Positions 22,276 through 32,225 of a stretch of DNA of 64,000 nt are shown piece after piece. Every line of letters starts with the position of its first letter. The stretch's first letter is position 1. The notes beneath the pieces are model-generated. The model was not told the origin of the DNA. It made no database searches and was given only the letters and a program-made list of their open reading frames with translations. The translations under genes were made by a program, and so were the position numbers. Source of the DNA: Tenodera sinensis (lineage: Eukaryota > Arthropoda > Insecta > Mantodea > Mantidae); contig CM060974.1 in the NCBI GenBank assembly GCA_030765045.1, forward strand, positions 49,042,839 to 49,106,838. The letters run 5' to 3'.

Positions 22276-22879
22276 TAAAATAATCTATATAAATATAGGT
22301 ATACGTTCTTTCCCAGTAACTCTTCACCTTATTTCCCAGCCACGAGCCACCACTGAGCTAGATTGCAAGCCATCATAGGAGCTGGTGACACTGAATTTTT
22401 GAAGCCTGATTCACCCTTGTAACAGACTGCATACAGACGGCTTGTGTGAAAGAACACTATCAGATATATGTTCCTTCCTTCATCCAGGAGAATAAAACTC
22501 TAACACATTGTAACAATCACTTAAGATACCTAAATCATTGTCAGGCTGAAAACTTGACACTACCAGAGCAAGTTAAGACTCCGAATCATCTTGAGAACTT
22601 TGACAGTATAGAGATTCTTATGTTATGTGGCACCTTCTTACATAAAACTGTGAGAGAAACCATAGCAATAATTACATAGAAGGGTATACGCGTCAGAGAT
22701 GCACAAAACACTTAAATGGTATATACAAATTTACAGATCGCTGAACCAATGGATATCATCAAGGAAAGCAAGTTGAGCACCTGCTTACTGAATTAAGGAA
22801 AGAGCAGCAAATAATTAAAAACTGCAATTCAGTTTTATTTATGGTCAAACTTCAGCTTCTGTAGTTACTCAGGATTCCG
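22276..22879. other. Unassigned
   Basis: Holds a 77-codon frame (22446-22679) without recognisable domain. May be the tail of the hAT relic. Confidence 0.3.
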
Positions 22880-23112
22880 CTCTATATTCGGCATCAGATA
22901 GCACTTAATTTTGCTCATAGGCCTCTTTATCACACTTCAGGCTCTTTTACGTGCTGTAAATATACGGCACGGAATCATGTGCTTCACGCTCCATCCTCGG
23001 AATTCCCACATCCTCAAAAAGCTCATCGCTCTCCGTGGGATTTGAACCCAAATCCTCGGAAACCAGAGGCTAGTATGTTACTTCTGGACCATGGAAGATG
23101 ACAAATTGACGC
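22880..23112 (-). mobile_element. SINE family D copy
   Basis: The minus strand has a tRNA-like head: ATGGTCCAGAAGTAACA with a B box GGGTTCAAATCCC (about 23030-23110). A non-tRNA body follows, including GAGGATGGAGCGTG and ACAGCACGTAAAAGAGCC. Only one copy was noticed in the window. Confidence 0.7.
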
Positions 23113-23344
23113 TGTCTGTACCAGAAGAAAGATAACACTGGTCTACAAAAATTAACTTTTTATCTTTCACAAGAATTAAAATAACAGATTCTAAAAGTAT
23201 GCTTCATGCTGAATTCAAATATAATTACAGTTTGTCCGCATCGGGCAGGAGTTTTGTGTGATATTCATTTGAATTTTTATAATATTCTAAAAAATCCGTA
23301 ACTAGCTATCTAACTCAAAATTATAACTACTGATTCTGACTTAC

Positions 23345-23428
23345 CTAGAAAGTGGTAGATAGTGATGTTCGGGTATATTTTGCATCTGGAGCGTCTCTCA
23401 TTTTAGTCCAACAGTAGTCAGTCAGCAT
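23345..23428 (-). pseudogene. Out-of-frame C-terminal tail of the same protein
   Basis: The minus strand reads MLTDYCWTKMRDAPDAKYTR to a stop at 23345. It is the natural continuation after KRYQ, displaced by a small deletion in the linking codons. Confidence 0.65.
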
Positions 23429-25002
23429 ATTGGAACTTGGTACCTCTTCTCTATCGTAGAAATTTGGTGATGAAAACGCTCACCGTGTTCATCGCTGACA
23501 GCTCCAAGGTTTTCAGGGAAGAAGTCCAAGTGAGAGTCCAAGAAGTGAATTTTTAAAGACATGTTGAATCCCATAGCTTTATAATAATGCAGAAGATGAG
23601 ACACTATGTCACGATAGTTTTCTGCTTTATGGTTTCCAAGAAAATTGCAACATAAACTTTTGAAAGACTGCCAGGCTGCTCTCTCCAGTGAATTTAACAG
23701 TCCCTCGAAATGTTCATCAGCCATTAATGATCGGATTTGTGGTCCTATAAAAACTCCTTTCAATTTAGCATCACTGACTTTGGGGAATTTCGATTTCAAG
23801 TACAAGAATCCATCAGAAAGTTTATCCATAGCTTTGACGAAATTTTTCATAACTCCTAACTTAATATGCAATGGAGGTAAAAATATTTGTTCAGGATTCA
23901 CTATAGGGACACATGCCACATTTTTCTGGCCAGGGAGAAGAGATTCACGTTTTGGCCATGACTTTCTAACGTAGTGAGACTTCTTATCTCTGCTGTCCCA
24001 CTCGCACAAAAAACAGCAAAATTTGGTGAACCCAAGTTGCAAACCAAGCAATAAAGCAGTGACCTTTAAATCACCACAGATATTCCATTCATATTTTCCA
24101 TAATGTATTTCCTCTAAAATTAGTTTCATATTTTGATATGTTTCTTTCATACCGGCATGCGCTACTGGTATTGATGGAAGTTCATTGCCAATATGTAGCA
24201 GCACAGCCTTCAAACTTACTTTAGAGGAGTCTATGAACAATCGCCACTCATCTGGTCGGTGTTGATACCCAAGAGTTTCCATAAGTGAACAAATATTATT
24301 ACAAAACACAACACCATATTCTTCAGAGAAGTATTCTTTGAAAACACTATGGCGGCTACGATAACTACTTATTCTTACATCTTTTTGGAGTAAATTCCAC
24401 CCTTTGAGTCTGGAAGTTAAAACTTCAGCTTGCAGTTTAGACAGATTTAAATCCCGAATCAGGTCATTAAGGTCTTGCTGATTGGGAAAGTATGGTTCTG
24501 ATGAACAGCTACTGGCTTCATACGTAAGATCATTTTTATTTTCATCTGAATCATTTTGAGTTTCAGTTAGGTCAGAATCAGAGTTATCACTTAAGGTTGT
24601 ATCTACATATACTGGTACGGGGAACTCTTCACTGTGTAAGACAGGTCTCAATGCAGAGTGCAAATTCGGATACTTAACTGTATATTTTGTTTTACATGTG
24701 ATTCCTTTAATATTTGTTAAACAAAAATAACAGTCAGTTGAGTGATCCTTCGGTTCCCTCCAAATCATGGGAATTGCAAATGGCATATGATATGTACCAT
24801 TTTTCCACCCAGTCAGCAGTCTAACACACGAAACACAGCATGTATTTGGGGCCCAGCTCTTATCAAAATCACCAACTTGACAGCCAAAGTAAAGATAACA
24901 CTTCTTTACAAGTGGGGTCATATTTCGCCTCTGAGACTTGAAGGTCAGCTCACCACAAATATAGCAAAAATTATCTGCATGATTTACACACTTTCTTGGC
25001 AT
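23422..25002 (-). CDS. Uncharacterised transposon-type protein, C-terminus frameshifted
   Basis: About 526 codons from MPRKCVNHADNF (ATG 25002-25000; an in-frame ATG 27 codons upstream is less likely because the family-like start is this Met). The N-terminal third has cysteine pairs (CYICGEL, CCVSCVRLL, CYFCLTNIKG) suggesting zinc binding. An acidic region follows. The C-terminal half contains blocks WRLFIDSSKVSLKAVLLH, WNICGDLKV, KFCCFLCEWDSR, FLPPLHIKLGVMKNFVKA and FFPENLGAVSDEHGERFHH. I know this block set as an unnamed family scattered through arthropod genomes. The frame ends early at KRYQVPIC; the expected tail follows in another frame at 23345-23428. Whether it is a transposase is inference. 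Confidence 0.6.
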   Translation of the reverse strand: MPRKCVNHADNFCYICGELTFKSQRRNMTPLVKKCYLYFGCQVGDFDKSWAPNTCCVSCVRLLTGWKNGTYHMPFAIPMIWREPKDHSTDCYFCLTNIKGITCKTKYTVKYPNLHSALRPVLHSEEFPVPVYVDTTLSDNSDSDLTETQNDSDENKNDLTYEASSCSSEPYFPNQQDLNDLIRDLNLSKLQAEVLTSRLKGWNLLQKDVRISSYRSRHSVFKEYFSEEYGVVFCNNICSLMETLGYQHRPDEWRLFIDSSKVSLKAVLLHIGNELPSIPVAHAGMKETYQNMKLILEEIHYGKYEWNICGDLKVTALLLGLQLGFTKFCCFLCEWDSRDKKSHYVRKSWPKRESLLPGQKNVACVPIVNPEQIFLPPLHIKLGVMKNFVKAMDKLSDGFLYLKSKFPKVSDAKLKGVFIGPQIRSLMADEHFEGLLNSLERAAWQSFKSLCCNFLGNHKAENYRDIVSHLLHYYKAMGFNMSLKIHFLDSHLDFFPENLGAVSDEHGERFHHQISTIEKRYQVPIC

Positions 25003-25599
25003 GATGAAAACATTAAGCACTGAAATACAACATGCACAACATACACAATACACTTCTAAACAGAAAGGAAGGAAATATTTCACTAGTGAACAATGTCACG
25101 GTCAGCTCAATACTGGCACATCACAATGCCAGACAGGTCTGAGCATGTCTAAACATGAATGAACCTGCACAGTCTTGTTTTGTGGTGCTTTAGCGTGATA
25201 TTACAAATAATTTCAATAAATACGGCTTGAGTAAAATAGCTAAATATGAGGTAAAGGTTCCTATGACAGGTCAAAGAAAACGCTAAAATCATATTTTGAA
25301 AAGTAGCTTTCACAGAAAAACTATACCTGATGGGAAAATTCTGACTATACTACATATCTGAATTCAGGATGAAAAAATGCACTAGATTCACTATTCAGAT
25401 TTATTGTGAAAAAAACCTTGTCGACCAGTGTAACTAAAACTATCTTATTTTATAAATAATATTGCCATACAGGAATGTTTTCCTGGAGGATGTATTCTGG
25501 GCTATCAGTATGACTACTAATGTATTTAGTGAATATGATTTTTGTCAGTGCCACATTGAATGAGCTTATCTGCATTTCCTAGGTATCACTTTTGTGTGA

Positions 25600-26240
25600 T
25601 ATAGAATTTAGAGTTCTAAATTCAGGGTTAATTACACCAGAATGTGTCTTATCACCTATTCAGTTTTGAGTTTCTTGTGCTACAAAATTAATCCCAAACC
25701 AATAATAAATTCTTCAATGCAAAACCAGAAATAAAATCGCAATCATTGCTCAAAATTATAATGTTCAAATGGCTCAACATTGAATGTTGGAGCATGGAAA
25801 TACAGAAATAAAGAAACACAACTGCGTCTAAAAATCCAGTTTCACCACAACGAGTTTATTTACAGAGAATATGTAAAATTGACGAACTAAAAAATGCCAA
25901 TGGCCTGTTATTTGTATATATACCATTTCCTTTCTTGCTTCCCAGTACAGTTCCGTTAGTGATCCAGAGGTTAACAGCTTGAGAGCCACACAACGGGGAA
26001 GATGCTTGTTCGTTATGGAGTACTCGCCCCGGCACAATACACAATTTGGGGAGTTGTGGACACCAATTTTAGTGGTAGTTACTTATACAACTTGATCAAA
26101 TAACTGTATTATACTCCGTGTTCAGTGAAAACTTCCATATCTAACACAAAAAGGGAACATATCATCTGGGGTTAGTCTGTGATACAACTTGCCCAAACAA
26201 TTGTAATGTGATAATTAGTATGAAAATCGTTTCAATATGT
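25600..26240 (-). repeat. Partial third copy of the zinc-finger gene neighbourhood
   Basis: 25600-25850 matches 29550-29795 (runs such as CATTGCTCAAAATTA, CATGG...ATACAGAAATAA, AAAATCCAGTTT), which is the 3' flank of the right zinc-finger gene. 26060-26240 matches the intronic tandem unit near 41800-41990 and 2376-2560 (GTTCAGTGAAAACTTCCATA). No finger exon lies between them. A deleted duplicate of the gene unit. Confidence 0.65.
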
Positions 26241-26459
26241 AATACTGAAAGAGAATATGAGAAAATTTACTTATTTTTATTTGTTTTTAATTTATTAGCG
26301 CTATTTTTGTTGCATATGAGATTTTCGCTGCCATATAGTAGAGTAGGTTTAATGTATGTCTTGCAGGTGTTATTTAGTGCTTCCCTAGAGCACATTTTGT
26401 TCCTGCTAATCTCTTTAATATGCAGCATCTTTTGTTTACCTTTCCATTTATATTTTTAA

Positions 26460-26680
26460 CATTATTTTGTTGTTTAACGACGCTGTCAATTACCAGGATC
26501 ACATCAGCGTCACCTGTGTGTCGGAATTTTGTCCCACAGTTATTTTACATGCCAGTAAATCTACTGACATGGAGCTGTCGTTTTAAGCACACTTAAAAAC
26601 CATCGGCCTGGGCCGGCTTTGAACCCACGACCTTGAGATCAGTAGGCCAGCGTCTAACCAACTGAGCCACCCAGACCGAC
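26460..26680 (-). mobile_element. SINE family B copy with target duplication
   Basis: A full-length minus-strand copy. ATTTATATTTTTAA flanks it at 26446-26459 and 26681-26694. B box GGTTCAAAGCC-type and A box TGGCTCAGTTGGTTAGAC are intact apart from single changes. It lies in the thumb region of the LINE relic. Confidence 0.9.
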
Positions 26681-26991
26681 ATTTATATTTTTAAGATGAT
26701 GTTCCCAAGATAATGTTCTGTCATTGTATAAACCCAGGTACTTGACGTAATCTTGCTGTTGAACGCTTTGACTATTTATTTTGAAGAACATGTGTTAGGG
26801 AACAATTTTATAACATGTTTTATTTGTATTAATTTTCATGCAGATATCGTTACACCCATCTTCTAGTGATTGTATGGCATTATTCATTTGTGAAGTGAGT
26901 TTGTGCTGAATATTTTCGAGGAGCAGATGTCCAGATGGTTAGATCGTTTGCATAAAGTGTACAATGTTATGATTTTTGTGCAGTTCTATTG

Positions 26992-27203
26992 GGAAATCAT
27001 TATTTTGTTGTTTAACAACGCTGACAATTGCTAGGATCACATCAGCGTCGCCGGTGTGCCGGGATTTTGTCCAGCATTTCTTTTACATGACAGTAGATCT
27101 ACTGACATGAAGCTGTCGTTTTTAAGCACACTTAAAAACCATCGGCCTGGGCCGGATTTGAATCCACGACGTAATCATGATGTTAATTACTGAGCCGTGA
27201 GGA
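26992..27203 (-). mobile_element. SINE family B copy, damaged head
   Basis: The minus-strand body is intact, but the part upstream of the B box is scrambled (GTAATCATGATGTTAATTAC). AGTTCTATT lies on both sides (26983-26991, 27204-27212), a probable short target duplication. Inserted near the polymerase core of the LINE relic. Confidence 0.8.
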
Positions 27204-28228
27204 AGTTCTATTTAGATGTTACATTACTATATTCTGTTGCACAAAATCGTTTATTGAAAAACTGTAGATCCAACGTAACATATTGCCATTAGTATTCAAT
27301 TTCATGACTTTGTCCATGTTTTAATTCCTGAACTGACCGGAAGGCATCTTCAAAGTCTATAAATATTGCTGCTTCAGTTTTTTGTGCGTCGAAAGAACCT
27401 TTAGTTTGTTGACTAAATAACAGTGACTGTTCCGTTGTGGAGTGGCGAGTTCGAAATACTGCTTGAGCTAATGATGTTATTTTCTCTAAGTATCAAGTCT
27501 AGACTGAACCATTCGTTCCTTTATCTTAGAGAATATACTTGTATGTTTTTTCCCATGTGGAGGGGATTCTGGTATTCCATTTTTATTAATAGGGTTTAGG
27601 CAAGTAGTTAATGCCATAGGACCTAAATGTTTAAGAAATTCTCCGAAAATGTCAGTACTTGGCTGCTTTTTATTTTGTAATTTCTCTAAACAGTTCTTTA
27701 ATTCTTGTATGGTGAAATTTAAATTACAGATACAATCTTGCATCATGACCTTAGTAAATTGTTTCAATTTCTGTTTAATTTGTTTGTCTTCATGATTGTT
27801 TTTTGTTTGGATTTTTCCGTGTCAAATATTTGAAGGCTTCAATGATTTTGTGATCATCAAATATGGTTTTACCATAGCGGATAGAAGAGATAGTGTGAGC
27901 TCTTCGGGAGTTACTATGGTTCGCATGCAAGGTGGCACTGATGTCGCGGTCGCTTCACTTTAGTTCACGAATGCATGGTGAAAATGGGTTTCATATTATC
28001 AGTTAGCATTTTAAATACCTAAAATTGTAAGCAGGAATATTGGAAATACTGTTTTGAAACATCGTCTTTCCTTGGCACATAATATAGGATGGTATATTAC
28101 AATAATGGGTATTATAATTAACGAAGAACAGTGGGAAATATCTGCTTACATGATTTTACGCTGAAAAATTAAACCATAATGCAAGTTATGTATGTTATGT
28201 ATATAAAATATCGAAACTCACCGTGGAA

Positions 28229-28432
28229 TTAGATGTTGGAGACCTTGGAGAGCTTACGTGTTGATCTTGCTGACTTCGATGACGTCATTTCTCTACTGAT
28301 TTCCTTGGTACGAAAAAAGAAGCGACACTTCATGTAATGCAGTGTTAACTTTCCAACTAAATCCAGTTTGTGTTCCACGCAACATCCTATTCCAGTGATT
28401 CCTAATATGATTTCGTCTATGTTATCTAGCAC
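28229..28432 (-). pseudogene. P-type transposase C-terminal fragment
   Basis: Reads CCVEHKLDLVGKLTLHYMKCRFFFRTKEISREM followed by a basic tail SARSTRKLSKVSNI. The HKLDLV...HYM...RF pattern resembles the C-terminal end of P/THAP9-like transposases. It is separated from the THAP frame by a stop and about 50 bp, so the catalytic middle is deleted. Confidence 0.55.
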
Positions 28433-28482
28433 TCGTAAAATATATCACCCCACAAACTTTCAGACAAGCACAATGGCAAAAA

Positions 28483-28869
28483 TCACATGGTATGGTAGAA
28501 ACAGCGGATAGAAGAGAGTAATTTTTTGTCTCTGTTTTGTGGAGATTTTCGGGATTTATGCACTGTAGTTAAGTACCTGGGTAAATTAGGAAATATACAG
28601 GGAATTGCCCCTGGCTTTAACCGCCATTTAATTCTAGGGATTTCAACTAGTTTTCCATGCACAACGAATGAATCAACTTTCACTAAAAAGTCCTCTGGAA
28701 AATGTTTGTCACAAATACTAGATTTAACAGATAATTTAGTGTCTTTCCTAGGAATAGACTTTTCCCATTTGTAAAACAGATTTTTATCTTTAGGAGGAGT
28801 AAAAAAATGTCTAGCTTCTGAGCAGTTTGTGTATCCTGAACGACACACGGGTACAAAACAAGTTGGCAT
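28483..28869 (-). CDS. THAP-domain protein of the P element
   Basis: 128 codons. The N-terminal THAP zinc finger has C4 and C9, the Pro26 region (FFTPPKD), Trp35, C53-x2-H56 and Phe57. An AVPxIF-type box (AIPCIFPN) follows near residue 89. In P-family transposases this domain binds the element's own DNA near its ends. Here no catalytic region follows: the frame ends after an extra stretch LLSSIRCFYHTM encoded by a TIR-like sequence. A DNA-binding-only product could act as a repressor of related P elements; that is inference. All THAP ligands are intact. Confidence 0.75.
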   Translation of the reverse strand: MPTCFVPVCRSGYTNCSEARHFFTPPKDKNLFYKWEKSIPRKDTKLSVKSSICDKHFPEDFLVKVDSFVVHGKLVEIPRIKWRLKPGAIPCIFPNLPRYLTTVHKSRKSPQNRDKKLLSSIRCFYHTM

Positions 28870-29560
28870 TTTTAATCAATTATTGATGTTGCTTGAAACG
28901 TACGTTTTGAAGAACACACACATTTATACACAAAAGTAGAAGCAATTTCACAAGTTATGTACCTAATTACTCACAACACACAACGCATTAAATTGTCTGT
29001 ACTTCCGAATCACATACTAGGCAGTTCGGCAGCATTTTAAGGCGACTGCGATCGCCACGCCGCAGTTTTGGTCAGTTGCCACGGGACCACGGATCATGCA
29101 GTGAACTAGCGGGAGAGCTCACACTTTCTCTTCTATCCGCTATGGTTTTACTAAATATCTTGATTGGCACTTTCATTGTTTTTTTTTTCATTATTGTTTA
29201 ATGATGAAAGAAAATTATGCACTTTCGTACTATTGCTTCTATAATCCTAACTTTTTATATAGTTTTAGAAACTTTGTAGACATTTATAGTTTCCTTTTAA
29301 ATATGGCCTATATTCCTACTGCAGATTTAAAAGTCGGTTGCTAATTTATTTCGTTCAACTGTTTTCCATGCTAAACTTCTATCGGTTTTAAGTTCAGTAA
29401 CTTTATTGGACCATAATAGTTTGTATTTAAAAATCTTTCCTCCAGCATTGCGCCTTTTGCCAGCTTTCAAGATTATATCACATAACTTCCTACATTTTTA
29501 TCAAGGGTGTTTTCATTAAAATCAAAAGTTGTGTTTGCCAAGTCATCTAAATTCAGGGCT

Positions 29561-30130
29561 AATTACATCACAATGTGACTTATGGCCTATTCAGTTTATT
29601 CTGCTACAAAATTTATTCTACACCAATAGTAAAAGGCAAGCTATGAGATATATTTTTCAATGCAAAAATGCAAGTAAAACAAAATTATAAGCATTGCTCA
29701 AAATTACAATTTTCATAATGCTCAACATTGACACATGGAGATACAGAAATAAGGAAACAAAACTGCTTTTAAAAATCCAGTTTTACCACATTGCTAAATG
29801 AGAAATTAGTTCTGAGGTAAAATTGACACACAAACAGATATAAAATATTAAGCAAATTATACTGAACATATTGTCCATTTCTCCACTCAAGGTTGTTTTT
29901 ATGTAGCATTAAATACAAGTTTATACTAATAGAGAACTTCGGCTTCACAAAACAAACTCTTCTGTAAAGTGAAAAGCTTCACCACCTTCCTGCAGACTCT
30001 GGGCCCAAATGACCTCATTGTCGACGGGCCGTTAAACCTCTCTCACACACACACACTCACGCATTACTGTAGACTCTGTCAATCATGGTGTACCGGATTT
30101 TGACCAATGACGGAACTGTACTCATGAACA
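29561..30130 (-). other. 3' flank of right zinc-finger gene
   Basis: 29550-29795 is duplicated at 25600-25850. The remainder should include the 3' untranslated region of the gene ending at 30131. No other gene seen. Confidence 0.5.
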
Positions 30131-31283
30131 TTACACTACTGTGCCCTCATGAACCAATTTGTGTCTTTTCAAATGTGCTAACCTAGTAAAAGCCTTGTTA
30201 CAAATGTTACACAAGTGTGGTTTTATGCCTTTATGAACCAATTTGTGTGTTTTCAAACTTGATAACCCACTAAAATCCTTGTTACAAATGTTACACTTGT
30301 GTGGCTTTATGCCTTCGTGATTCAGTTTATGTCTCTTCAAGCTTGATAACTCAGTAAAAGCCTTGTTACAAATATTACACGTGTGTGGCTTTAAGCCTTC
30401 ATGCTTCAATTTGTGTCTCCTCAGATTTGATAAATCACTAAAATCCTTATCACAAATGTTACACTTGTGTGGCTTTAAGCCTTCGTGAATCAATTTATGT
30501 CTCTTAAAACTTGATAACTCAGTAAAAGACTTGTTACAAAGGATACACTTGTGTGGCTTTATATCTTCGTGAATCAGTTTATGTCTCTTAAAACTTGATA
30601 ACTCAGTAAAAGCCTTGTTACAAATGCTACACTTGTGTGGCTTTATGCCTTCGTGACTCAATTTATGTCTCTTAAAACTTGATAACTCGGTAAAAGACTT
30701 GTTACAAATGTTACAATTGTGTGGCTTTATACCTTCGTGATTCAATTTATGTCGCTTCAAACTTGATAACTCACTAAAAGCCTTGTTACAAATGTTACAC
30801 ATGTGCGGCTTTATGCCTTCGTGATTCAATTTATGTCTCTTCATATTTGATAACTCACTAAAATCCTTGTTACAAATGTTACACGTGTGGGGCTTTATGC
30901 CTTCGTGATTCAATTTATGTCTCTTCAAACTTGATAACTCACTAAAAGACTTGTTGCAGATGTTACACTTGTGTGGCTTTATGCCTATATGAATCACTTT
31001 ATGCCTCTTCAACTTTGATAACTGAGTAAAAGCCTTGTTGCAAATGTTGCACTTGTGTGGTTTTATATGTTCAGCCATGCTAACAATTTTCCCATCTTCA
31101 GATGTTTGTGAGGAAACACTTGTTTCTATTGAAGATATATTGCTAACTACAATTTTTGCACTTGGACATTTTCTGCCACTTTCATACTCAGGATCAACCA
31201 TGTGCATTTTGGAACTTATGTCATTTCCTAGGTGTTTAGAGGATAAATCTGCTGTTAAACTGGATATACCTTCACTGTATGAA
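30131..31283 (-). CDS. C2H2 zinc-finger protein (right), terminal finger exon
   Basis: Terminal exon of a likely nuclear DNA-binding protein. It follows an acceptor (TTATATTTCAG, minus strand) and its first base completes the codon split at 42087. A linker of about 75 residues (SYSEGISSLTADLSS, GNDISS, SSIETSVSSQTSEDGK) precedes 11 consecutive fingers, all with C-x2-C and H-x3-H intact, of the form HKCNICNKAFTELSSLKRHK. Linkers read EGIKP or EGLKP. Helix positions -1, 2, 3 and 6 vary little (E/Q/D/G, S, S/N/K/H, R/T). Joined to exons 42087-42127 and 46940-47218 the coding length is 1473 bp, 490 residues. Paralogue of the left gene. Confidence 0.88.
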
Positions 31284-31819
31284 CTGAAATATAAGAGTAA
31301 CAGTATCAGTATTTACTGGAACATAGGGATGAATAAATAAGTGGAAATAAGAGCTAATTGGAGTACTTTGATAAAAAAAATCGACAACAAATCACGGCCG
31401 GGAAACTATGTTAATACCAAATTGGTTTAGACCTAATGACTAGGGCTAAATAAAGGGAAACAAACTAATTTTGATAACATAAACAAGAAACGTTTTAAGG
31501 CTTTTCCTGAGAATTTGTCTTTAATGGTTTGATTGGATACTGAACACACCCTTAATTAGGAAGAATATAAACACATTATGAACAGATTTTGTATACAAAA
31601 ATTAGAGAAATATAAGTACTAAAAGAGGGTAAAGGAAGCTTCTAAGCTTGGGAGAACTTGAGAGGACTATAATTTTGGACAGTTTACTTACCACTCTTGG
31701 ATTAATATAAAATTTACAAAAATGTTCAAAAAACAGTTTGGTTGCACATGATAAATATAATACAAAAATTTAGTTAATTTTTTCATAGAAAAGTAATATT
31801 TCAAATAATAAAAATCTGG

Positions 31820-32225
31820 AACCTATCAATTTAGCTGTTTGGATTGGTACAAGGTTTGCACTAGTAAAATTAAAAGTAATTTGGGAACCAGAATAAAGGA
31901 ATATTTTAAAAATATTAAGTATAAGCAGAGGGATAAATCACCTTTGCAGAGATTATTTTAGTTCACTTGACAATGAAATAAACACAGAGGGTGAAATGGG
32001 CCTATAGATTTAATGGTCTGGGAAAGTATGTTCTTTTAATAACAAGCACAGTATAGTGACCATTCAAATGCTGCCATTTGATTCTGTCAACGAATTGGTT
32101 TTGCTTTCAGTAGTTGGTAATACAATAGGAAAGAACCATGTCAGCTTACATCAGCTATTTACAGCCGCAATTGTATTTATAATGCTTCATTGTTAGTAGC
32201 TTCAGTTATTTTTGGTGATTCAATT
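31820..32225 (+). pseudogene. Penelope-like relic
   Basis: Collinear with 9085-9640: AATTTAGCTGTTTGGATTG, AACCAGAATAAA, TATAGATTTAATGGT and TTAGTAGCTTCA occur in the same order. The frame is broken by several stops. Lies in the long intron of the right zinc-finger gene on the opposite strand. Confidence 0.7.

Larger units (their letters stand above)
23136..25430 (-). mobile_element. CACTG-ended DNA transposon
   Basis: Terminal inverted repeats: CACTGGTCTACAA at 23136 and its partner (reverse complement CACTGGTCGACAA) ending at 25430; 12 of 13 match and weaker similarity follows. TAA flanks both sides (23133-23135, 25431-25433), a possible 3-bp target duplication. It carries one long minus-strand frame. 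CACT- termini with 3-bp duplications recall CACTA/EnSpm-type elements, but I cannot place the protein in that superfamily. Confidence 0.65.
27873..29143 (-). mobile_element. P element, internally deleted
   Basis: Ends are CATAGCGGATAGAAGAGATA at 27873 and, as reverse complement, ATAGCGGATAGAAGAGAAAG ending at 29143; similarity continues through GTGTGAGCTCT. GGTTTTAC occurs on both sides (27865-27872 and 29144-29151), an 8-bp duplication as P elements make. It carries a THAP frame and a C-terminal transposase fragment, both on the minus strand, with the middle of the transposase missing. Inserted in a LINE relic. Confidence 0.85.
26262..29560 (-). pseudogene. LINE relic (I/R1-like) split by three insertions
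   Basis: The minus strand, read from 29560 down, gives a linker segment (KAGKRRNAGGKIFKYKLLW, about 29400-29500). After the P-element insertion it gives NFTIQELKNCLEKLQNKKQ, ALTTCLNPINKN, KIKERMVQSRLDT (27486-27767), FIDFEDAF (about 27330), then NNAIQSLEDG, VKYLGLYNDRTLSWEHHL (26700-26900) and KRCCILKRLAGTK (26360-26440). That is the order pre-palm, motif A, thumb of a non-LTR reverse transcriptase, with frameshifts throughout. SINE B copies at 26460 and 26992 and the P element at 27873 interrupt it. Non-functional. Confidence 0.75.

Noticed and set aside
23645..25023. Plus-strand frames of 93-109 codons
   Set aside because: Antisense shadows of the long minus-strand frame of the CACTG element.
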